From: JAKLIX01 sp964605655
GTDB taxonomy: Bacteria; Bacteroidota; Bacteroidia; Bacteroidales; CAIXZF01
Direction of reading: 5' to 3'
Assembly: GCA_964605655.1 (NCBI GenBank)
Contig: CAZSDK010000005.1
Coordinates: 62,001-126,000, forward strand
DNA: 64,000 nucleotides
The translations under genes were made by a program, and so were the position numbers. Shown one piece after another: positions 38,887-46,000 of the stretch. Position 1 is the first letter of the stretch. Each line of letters starts with the position of its first letter. Below the pieces are notes generated by a model. It had not been told where the DNA came from and ran no database searches. It worked only from the letters and a program-made list of their open reading frames with translations.

Positions 38887-39204
38887 ATGGCTATCACTAT
38901 TACTGACACAAACTTTGATGCACTCGTTTTGAAGGCGGACAAACCCGTGGTAATTGATTTTTGGGCAGAATGGTGTGGCCCCTGCAGGATGGTCGGGCCT
39001 CTTGTTGAGGAAATTGCCGTTGAATTTGATGGACGTGCCATCGTCGGAAAAGTGGATATTGATGAAAATCCAGGGATCACCATGCAATTCGGGATCAGGA
39101 ATATTCCGACAATACTCTTCATTAAAAACGGACAAGTTGTTGATAAGCAGGTAGGTGCAACCCCGAAATCTGTTCTTGTCAGCAAACTGAATGCAATTCT
39201 TTAA
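38887..39204 (+). CDS. trxA: Thioredoxin
   Basis: The 105-aa cytoplasmic thioredoxin has the active site WCGPC (Cys 30 and Cys 33), the buried Asp in VVIDFWAEWC, and the cis-Pro loop RNIPTILF (about 70-78). There is no signal peptide. It has its own promoter at 38822-38852 and is probably transcribed independently of dnaE; the DUF58 gene follows after 82 bases. Confidence 0.96.
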   Translation: MAITITDTNFDALVLKADKPVVIDFWAEWCGPCRMVGPLVEEIAVEFDGRAIVGKVDIDENPGITMQFGIRNIPTILFIKNGQVVDKQVGATPKSVLVSKLNAIL

Positions 39205-39229
39205 AACAAATTTGCTTTACTTACGTTTG
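39200..39229 (+). promoter_or_regulatory. Possible promoter of the DUF58 gene
   Basis: TACGTTTG at 39222-39229 is a full -7 match. The upstream TTTA at 39200 is imperfect with an 18-base spacer. It overlaps the last bases of trxA. Confidence 0.4.
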
Positions 39230-39286
39230 GGAGGCATAGTAAAGGCGGTCGAATACCAGCCAGCAGTTTGATTTATAATTTTCATA

Positions 39287-40222
39287 GTGGAATTCTCCCT
39301 CGATCAGACCAAACTTCAACCTTTCAGTCAGCTGGAATTTATTGCCCGGCAGGTGGTGGAAGGGTTTATTACAGGACTTCATAAGAGTCCCTTTCACGGA
39401 TTCTCGGTGGAATTCGCCGAACACCGCCTTTACAACGCTGGTGAATCCATCAAGAACATCGACTGGAAACTATACGGCAGGACCGACAAACTCTTTGTCA
39501 AACGTTTCGAGGAGGAGACCAACCTTCGTTGCCAGATCGTGGTCGACGCCTCTTCTTCGATGTATTACCCGGTTAAAGTAAAACCAAGCTTCGACGACCC
39601 GAACAAGATCACTTTTTCCGTTTATGCTGCCGCGGCCATCATTGCCCTGCTTAAAACCCAGCGCGATGCCGTAGGGCTCAGTGTCTTTACCGACAAGATC
39701 GAACTCTTTACCCAGGCGAAAAGCAGCAGTGTGCATCACAAGTACCTGTTCCAGGAACTGGAAAAGCTTCTTCAACCCCTGCCGGTCACCTCACAGCACA
39801 AGACCTCTGCCACAAAGGTCCTTCATGAGATCGCCGACAACATCCACAAACGTTCGCTGGTGATCATTTTCAGCGACATGGTGGAGACCCAGGGCCACCG
39901 TGACGAGCTTTTCTCAGCCCTGCAGCACCTGCGGCATGCCAAGCACGAGGTCATCCTTTTCCATGTTGTCGATAAAAGCAAAGAACTCGATTTCGATTTC
40001 GACAACCGGCCTTATAAATTTATCGACCTGGAAACCGGACAAGAATTAAAAATCCACCCGCATGAGGTGAAGGACCTTTACATTAAATCTATCAGGGCGT
40101 TTAAAGATGAACTGATCCTGCGCTGCGGCCAATATCATATCGACCTGGTGGAAGCCGACATCAATGAAGGGTTCAGACAAATACTCCTTCCCTACCTTCT
40201 GAAAAGAGAAAAACTTTACTGA
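39287..40222 (+). CDS. DUF58 domain protein (vWA-like)
   Basis: The 311-aa product has the DUF58 signature: GESIKNIDWKLYGRTDKLFVKRFEEETN (split here as GESIKNIDWKLYGRTD, then KLFVKRFEEETN), then a MIDAS-type DASSSM motif near residue 87 and a vWA-like fold with VIIFSDMVET. Translation must start at the GTG at 39287: an in-frame TGA lies at 39269 and no ATG follows until the vWA domain. DUF58 proteins usually sit beside a MoxR AAA ATPase and Bat proteins; none is present here, so the partner may be elsewhere. There is no signal peptide or membrane segment, so it is predicted cytoplasmic. Confidence 0.88.
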   Translation: MEFSLDQTKLQPFSQLEFIARQVVEGFITGLHKSPFHGFSVEFAEHRLYNAGESIKNIDWKLYGRTDKLFVKRFEEETNLRCQIVVDASSSMYYPVKVKPSFDDPNKITFSVYAAAAIIALLKTQRDAVGLSVFTDKIELFTQAKSSSVHHKYLFQELEKLLQPLPVTSQHKTSATKVLHEIADNIHKRSLVIIFSDMVETQGHRDELFSALQHLRHAKHEVILFHVVDKSKELDFDFDNRPYKFIDLETGQELKIHPHEVKDLYIKSIRAFKDELILRCGQYHIDLVEADINEGFRQILLPYLLKREKLY

Positions 40223-40252
40223 TTCAGGACTGAGCCTCCGGTCGGTCTTTCT

Positions 40253-40432
40253 CTACTTCGATTCCTTCTTTTCCTTAAAAAGATACGGTTTGCAAAGATG
40301 CTTCTTTTGCCGCGCGCTTCGGGCGCACTTCTCACAAACAAATCTCGGCTTTGCGACCATCTTGACCAGATCATCCATCTTTGCTTCGATCATGTTCGCA
40401 TCCCACTTGCACAGGTGGTCCTTATTGCTCAT
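40253..40432 (-). CDS. Small Cys-rich (zinc-ribbon-like) protein, 59 aa
   Basis: An ATG at 40432 opens a 59-codon frame ending at the TAG at 40255-40253; an in-frame stop lies 9 codons upstream, so this start is the only reasonable one. The product is basic (many Lys) with HLCKWD at 6-11, FVCEKCAR at 31-38 and HLCKPYLF at 45-52. The four cysteines (8, 33, 36, 47) suggest a metal-binding knuckle. I have an impression of similar short CxxC...CKP proteins in other anaerobes but cannot name a family with certainty. It lies downstream of the RRM gene on the same strand, beyond that gene's terminator, and is convergent with the DUF58 gene (30-base gap). Confidence 0.65.
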   Translation of the reverse strand: MSNKDHLCKWDANMIEAKMDDLVKMVAKPRFVCEKCARSARQKKHLCKPYLFKEKKESK

Positions 40433-40481
40433 TTCAACAAAGGGGTTTTTACACTAAACAAACCAGACGACCAGAGGTTAT

Positions 40482-40519
40482 AAAAAAGGCTGCCTCACTT
40501 TTGAGACAGCCTCTTTTTG
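40482..40519 (-). terminator. Bidirectional-looking terminator of the RRM gene
   Basis: An 11-bp inverted repeat (40487-40497 with 40502-40512, arm AGGCTGCCTCA, one mismatch that becomes a G-U pair in the minus-strand RNA) has a 4-base loop. It is flanked by an A-run on one side and a T-run on the other. It lies 18 bases past the RRM stop. Confidence 0.82.
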
Positions 40520-40537
40520 TTCTAACAACCAGAATGT

Positions 40538-40846
40538 TTACTGGTTGTCATACGACCTACGCGGATACCCGCCTCCGCCGCGATTTGGCCTGAAATTACC
40601 TTCCTCACGGGGACGTGCTTCGTTTACAACCAGCACTTTGCCCATAAACTCATACCCGTTCAGGGTCTCAATCGCCTGCTGAGCTTCCTCATCGTTCGAC
40701 ATTTCAACAAAACCGAAACCACGGCTTCGCTGTGTGAATTTATCCACAATAATTTTTGCTGAGGTCACTTCTCCATACTCTGCAAAGAGCGCTTTGAGAT
40801 CCTCGTTGGTAGCCTTAAAAGGAAGGCTTGATACGTAAATGTTCAT
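40538..40846 (-). CDS. RNA-binding protein with a single RRM domain
   Basis: The 102-aa product has RNP2 IYVSSL (residues 3-8) and RNP1 RGFGFVEM (42-49), which are the RNA-contact strands of an RRM. A short Gly/Arg/Asn tail (about 80-102, FRPNRGGGGYPRRSYDNQ) completes the small glycine-rich RNA-binding form common in Bacteroidota and cyanobacteria. Such proteins act on mRNA, often in cold or stress response; targets here are unknown. It is monocistronic with a clear terminator. The leader contains an inverted repeat (40880-40907) next to a -7 element. Confidence 0.92.
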   Translation of the reverse strand: MNIYVSSLPFKATNEDLKALFAEYGEVTSAKIIVDKFTQRSRGFGFVEMSNDEEAQQAIETLNGYEFMGKVLVVNEARPREEGNFRPNRGGGGYPRRSYDNQ

Positions 40847-40879
40847 TTAAGTAAAGAAATTAGATAAAACTTAAACAAT

Positions 40880-40907
40880 ACCTGCATTTATTAACAGTAT
40901 TGCAGGT
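40880..40907 (-). promoter_or_regulatory. Inverted repeat in the RRM gene's leader
   Basis: ACCTGCA (40880-40886) and TGCAGGT (40901-40907) form a 7-bp stem with a 14-base loop. On the minus strand it starts directly after the -7 element, so it would be either an operator at the start site or a 5' hairpin in the mRNA. Confidence 0.45.
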
Positions 40908-40915
40908 CAAAGATA
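40908..40915 (-). promoter_or_regulatory. Possible -7 element of the RRM gene promoter
   Basis: TATCTTTG on the minus strand fits TAnnTTTG, 61 bases before the ATG. No good TTTG box is found 19-21 bases upstream. Confidence 0.42.
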
Positions 40916-41202
40916 CCACAAATTTGGTCAAATATTCATAATAAATGTTAAATATTTATTTTTATTCGTGAATCTTTAGCCTCATTTTCAACATTTCATC
41001 GTCGGAATTTCATTACACTCATTCAAATTTTCTTGTTACTATATTGATAATCTGATAATTATATTTATGCCGTTTCGCCAGGACTCCTTGAAAGCACATA
41101 GTACCAGGTTTTTGACCAGATTCCTAAAATTGAAGAAAACTGACTAATTTTACATCGATTTCCATATCTACTGTTACTCGAATTACTTTGATCAGACTCA
41201 CC

Positions 41203-41607
41203 ATGAGAAGAAAAAACTCTCTTTGGATCCTGTTTACCCTTCTGCCTTTACTCTCACAAAGTCAGAACACCACCTACAACAACAATGTTGACCCACTGGG
41301 ACTGGGTCTGTCCGTCATCGCCATGGCCGTGGTATTCCTGGTGCTGATGATGCTTTATCTTGTTTTCAAGAACTTTTCCGGGATATTTATCCGGGCCGAG
41401 AAAAAGAAAACCGCTACCGAAATTACTACCCGCAATACCGATGCCCCTTCGGATGAAGAAATGGCTGCCATTGTTCTCGCCATTCACTTGTACGTCATTG
41501 AACTACAGGAACATGAAGACCTGACTTTGACGATTAAAAAAGTTTCCAGGACCTATTCTCCCTGGAATTCGAAGATATACGGTGTTGGCGTACTCAATAA
41601 AAACTAG
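41203..41607 (+). CDS. oadG: OadG-type small subunit of a sodium-pumping decarboxylase
   Basis: The ATG at 41203 is preferred to the in-frame TTG at 41188. The 134-aa product has a signal-like N-terminal segment, then the single membrane helix typical of OadG (about 35-55, LGLSVIAMAVVFLVLMMLYLVF). A cytoplasmic part with EEMAAIVLAIHLY and the ending SRTYSPWNSKIYGVG is shared with the Bacteroidota OadG/methylmalonyl-CoA decarboxylase delta form. It assembles the membrane pump with OadB and the carboxyltransferase. oadB follows after 18 bases, so they are co-transcribed. No biotin carrier or alpha subunit is nearby. Confidence 0.85.
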   Translation: MRRKNSLWILFTLLPLLSQSQNTTYNNNVDPLGLGLSVIAMAVVFLVLMMLYLVFKNFSGIFIRAEKKKTATEITTRNTDAPSDEEMAAIVLAIHLYVIELQEHEDLTLTIKKVSRTYSPWNSKIYGVGVLNKN

Positions 41608-41625
41608 ACAAATTTCAGTTACACT

Positions 41626-42780
41626 ATGGACGGCATGTTGAACTTTTTCGCGGAAAACCTCAGGCAATTATTCACTTACACAGCTTTTTCGAATTTCACC
41701 CTGGGACACGGGATCATGATCCTGGTAGGCCTCTTTTTCATTTACCTTGCCATCAAGAAAGAGTTTGAACCTTTGCTGCTGGTCCCTATAGGATTTGGAA
41801 TCCTGGTGGGCAATGTTCCTTTTTTCCCAGGGTTAGAGATAGGCATCTACGAAAAGGGCAGCGTCATGAACTACCTGTATTTCGGGGTGTTGCAGGGGGT
41901 CTACCCGCCACTTATCTTCCTGGGCATAGGGGCCATGACCGACTTTTCCGCCCTGATCTCCAATCCCAAGCTGATCCTCATCGGTGCAGCCGCCCAGCTG
42001 GGTATTTTCGGGGCTTATATCATCGCGCTGCAGCTCGGATTCACCACTGCAGAGGCCGGAGCCATCGGCATCATCGGAGGTGCTGACGGACCTACTGCCA
42101 TCTTTCTTTCATCCAGGCTGGCCCCCGACCTGCTGGGTGCCATAGCCATTTCCGCCTATTCCTATATGGCTCTGGTCCCCCTGATCCAGCCACCCGTAAT
42201 GAAGGCACTGACCACTCATAAGGAAAGACTCATCCGTATGAAGCCTCCCCGCCAGGTCTCTTCTACGGAAAAGATTCTGTTTCCTGTGATCGGGCTCCTG
42301 CTCACGACCTTTTTTGTCCCCAGCGGTATGCCACTGCTGGGCATGTTGTTTTTCGGCAACCTGTTAAAGGAGAGTGGCGTTACCAAGCGCCTGGCCGATA
42401 CCGCCAAGGGTGCACTCATTGATATCGTCACCATATTGATAGGCCTCACGGTAGGCGCCTCTACCCAGGCTACGACTTTTCTGACCACCAAATCCATCGG
42501 GATCTTTGCCCTGGGTGCAATTTCCTTCATCATCGCCACTTTCGGGGGCGTTATCTTTGTGAAGTTCCTGAATCTCTTTTTAAGAGGAGACAAGAAGATC
42601 AATCCGCTCATCGGAAATGCCGGCGTGTCTGCCGTCCCTGCCAGCGCCAGGGTTTCCCAGGTTGTCGGGCTGCAGTATGATCCCAAAAACCACCTCCTGA
42701 TGCATGCCATGGGGCCCAACGTGGCCGGTGTCATCGGGAGTGCCGTGGCTGCAGGTGTGCTGCTCAGCTTTTTGGGGTAA
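41626..42780 (+). CDS. oadB: Sodium-translocating decarboxylase beta subunit (OadB/MmdB/GcdB type)
   Basis: The 384-aa polytopic protein has the conserved GGADGPTAIFLSS motif, with the sodium-binding Asp at residue 154, and the LVPLIQPPVMK segment. The C-terminal half has NAGVSAVPASARVSQ and HAMGPNVAGVIGSAVAAGV, as in OadB. The beta subunit decarboxylates carboxybiotin and couples this to sodium export. The substrate of the complex (oxaloacetate, methylmalonyl-CoA or glutaconyl-CoA) is set by the alpha subunit, which is not in this window, so oadB is a family label. The N-terminal segment is normal for the family. Confidence 0.93.
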   Translation: MDGMLNFFAENLRQLFTYTAFSNFTLGHGIMILVGLFFIYLAIKKEFEPLLLVPIGFGILVGNVPFFPGLEIGIYEKGSVMNYLYFGVLQGVYPPLIFLGIGAMTDFSALISNPKLILIGAAAQLGIFGAYIIALQLGFTTAEAGAIGIIGGADGPTAIFLSSRLAPDLLGAIAISAYSYMALVPLIQPPVMKALTTHKERLIRMKPPRQVSSTEKILFPVIGLLLTTFFVPSGMPLLGMLFFGNLLKESGVTKRLADTAKGALIDIVTILIGLTVGASTQATTFLTTKSIGIFALGAISFIIATFGGVIFVKFLNLFLRGDKKINPLIGNAGVSAVPASARVSQVVGLQYDPKNHLLMHAMGPNVAGVIGSAVAAGVLLSFLG

Positions 42781-43025
42781 GGTTTTTTCATCATCTCAGC
42801 CCGGGTCATGAGGCAGCGAATCTCGGTATTCCATCACCAGATAAAAATCATATGTGTGACCCCCCCACTGAAGGTTGTGAAAAAGGCATTCTGCATATGA
42901 CGCAACTTTGATGGAGAATCTTCATCGATACCTTATTTCTATTAGGATCCCTGGGAGATTATGTATACATTTGTCGGTAAAGTGTCTTGGCGCTGATTTG
43001 TCACTATTGAAGCAGGTAATTACGC

Positions 43026-43033
43026 TATTTTTG
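43026..43033 (+). promoter_or_regulatory. -7 element immediately before the SBBP giant gene
   Basis: TATTTTTG fits TAnnTTTG and ends 7 bases before the first ATG (43041), so transcription would begin almost at the start codon. No TTTG box at 19-21 bases is seen. Confidence 0.45.
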
Positions 43034-43040
43034 CCCTAGA

Positions 43041-46000
43041 ATGATGAAATTTGCTCGCATCCTACTTACAGGAATGAGCCTGCTTTTTATCCTCGTATCC
43101 TTCCATAATGGCATGTCGATGTCAGGATATTCAGGACCTGAACCTAAAAACCGCATCCCTTCCCTGTTTTTCAGGAACCAGGGCACCGAAAACAATATCT
43201 ACCCCTACAGGCTGAAATCGATGAGTACCGAGGCCTTTATAGGGAAAGGTCAGGTACTTTACAGCGTTCCAGTCCCTGTAACTCCCACAGACAGTGCAGA
43301 AAGGGGATCAGATGCAGCATTGCAGTGGATACAATTACATTATATAGGATTCAACGAGGCATGCAGCTTTTCTGAGGAACGGCCGGCTGCTGCCCATGCC
43401 AACTTCCTCACAGGGAATGATCCCTCTGAGTGGAAGACGCAGGTCCCGCTGTTCAACACACTGATATGCAAGGATCTGTACCCGGGCATCGACCTGGTTT
43501 ATGATGCAGAGAACCCGGGCTTCAAGAACGATTACCGGGTACACCCCGGTGCCGATCCTTCATCCATCAGAATACGATATGAAGGTGCTTCCTCACTAAC
43601 CATCAATAGTTCAGGGGCCCTGATCATCACCCTGCAAGATGGCACAGTGTGTACAGAGCACATACCCAGGGCTTACCAAGGCTGTGGAACTACTGAAAAG
43701 GAGATCACAGCCGGATATATCATCTATCCCGACCTCAGCGTCGGATTCTCTTTGGGCCCTTATGACAGGAATACGGACCTGGTCATCGACCCGGTCCTGA
43801 TCTTCTCGACCTACATGGGAGGCTTCGATGACGACCGTTATTTCACCACTTCCATCTGCCGTGACAGCAACGGCTATCTTTACAACTGCGGCAGAACAGC
43901 CAGTGTCAATTTCCCGGTGACACCCGGCAGTTACGACCAGACCTATAACGGCCCCCAGTACGACTGCTTCGTGCTGAAGATGAGTCCGGATGGCGACTCC
44001 CTGATCTGGTGCACCTTTGTGGGAGGCTCTGGCTATGATGTTCCTGTTGATATTGAGATGTGCATCCCGAACGGAGAGGTGGCCGTGATCGCGGGAACGG
44101 GAAGCGTCAACTTCCCGGTCACTCCCGGTGCCTACCAGAACGTAAACCACCTGGGCAGCCTGGATGCCGTACTTTTTAAGCTTAATGCCGCGGGTGACGC
44201 CCTGCTGTTCTCCACCTTCATCGGAGGTACAAACGACGACATCCCCTTTTCCTTATGCATGGGCCCTGACGGTAACTTTGTCTTTTCCGGCCAGTCAAAA
44301 GGCAGTTTCCCGGTCACCACAGGTGCGTACCAGACCTCGCAGGGCAATGCTTCAGGAGGCACCTACGATATTTTTGTTGGAAAGATGAATTCCACCGGCA
44401 CCAACCTGATCTGGGCCACCTACCTGGGCGGTAGCGGTGAAGACAAAGGAGGGTCTGTCATTACCGATGAACTTGGTTTTGTTTATGTGAATGGTATGGT
44501 AAACAACGGCTATCCCGTGACAGCCGGTGCTTATGACGGTACTTATAACGGGGGAACCTATGACGTGGGAATCAGCAAGCTGAGTCCCGACGGCACCACC
44601 CTGGTTTATTCTACCTTCCTGGGTTCCACCGGCGAAGACATGCCCCGAAAAGGTTTTGTGGTCAATTCCAGCCATGAGGTTACCCTGACCGGGTTATGTG
44701 CCACAGGATTTCCAACCACCCCCGGGGTTTATGATCAGACTTACAACGGTGGTACTGCCGATATGTTCCTGACCAGGTTAAACAGCAACGGGAACGGACT
44801 GGTGTTTTCCACCTTCCTTGGCACCACCGGTTATGAAGAAGGCAAAGACCTGTTTGTCAGGCCTGACGGATCCATTGTCCTGACCGGTTTCTCGGGTACC
44901 GGATTCCCTACCACCAGCTGTGCTTATGATAAGACATACAATGGCGGAGCCTATGACGCCACCCTGACCCTTTTCAGCAGCAATGCCGGCAGTATATTGT
45001 ACTCGACTTATATAGGAGGCAGTGGTGATGACAAGGGCCAGGCCGTGATCATTGATGGTGACAGCCTCATCCTTTTCGGGGAGACTTCTTCCAGCAATTT
45101 CCCTACCACTGCCGGTGCCTTTAATGTTACTTATAACGGAGGAAGCTATGATGCCTTTGCTCTGAAAATTTTCGCCCCCCCACCCAGTATCGCTGACTTC
45201 ACCACCAATACCCCCCTTTGCCTGGGCGACACCTCCTGGTTCACCAACTCATCCACCGGTTGCAATACCTATGTGTGGAACTTCGGAGACGGAGTGACCA
45301 GCACTAACTTTCAACCCTATCATGTTTACCAACAGGCGGGAACCTTTTCGGTAAGGCTGATTGGCACCGGCGACTGCACCGCCGACACCGCCTTTCAGAC
45401 GGTCCTCATCAACCAGTACCCTGCCGGTATCGGCGAACCCCAATACCTGGACCTGGGCCCCATGGTCTCCTATTATCCCATGGATCATGATATCAACGAT
45501 TACAGCGGGCATAACCTGAACGGGACCGTCAACGGCCCATACAGGACCGAGTCTCTTTGCAATCCTTTAGACAGCTGTTTCCAGTTTGACGGGATTCCCA
45601 ATCATATCTCCCTGCCCACCTCCACCCTTTACAACACCCCGGCGAAATCGATCAGCTTCTGGTTCAGGAAGAACAACGACTCCATCATGATCACCCCGGG
45701 CCCTATGGCAGAGGTGGAAGGGCTGGTATTCAAGAACAACAACACGGGAACAGGAGTCCAGTTCAATATGGAGCTGTTTGGCCAGTACCCGCCCTTTTCC
45801 CTGGTGGTGCAATCGGGCAATGGCAGTGCACTCACCAGTATTGTTTCTCCGCCCATGATCCTGCCACATATCTGGTATCATGCCACCGGGATCATAACGA
45901 CCAGCATGATGTACCTTTATGTTGACGGTACCTTTATTGATTCTTTGGCTATTGCCGGACTCACCACCAACAACTTCCCGGTCCTTCTGGGGAAGATAGC

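Larger units (their letters stand above)
40847..41202. other. AT-rich divergent intergenic region (356 bp)
   Basis: No coding frame of note is seen. It holds the RRM gene's leader and likely promoter at the left end and must hold the oadG promoter at the right. The only near-consensus element there, TTACTTTG at 41183-41190, is one base off and lacks a good upstream box. Confidence 0.6.

Noticed and set aside
40298..40483. 61-codon plus-strand frame
   Set aside because: The opposite strand carries the Cys-patterned 59-aa frame, and this one runs into the terminator with no domain.
42781..43040. Gap after oadB searched for tRNA, small genes or a terminator
   Set aside because: No cloverleaf, no convincing short frame and no GC stem with T-run; only the -7 element at 43026 was kept.
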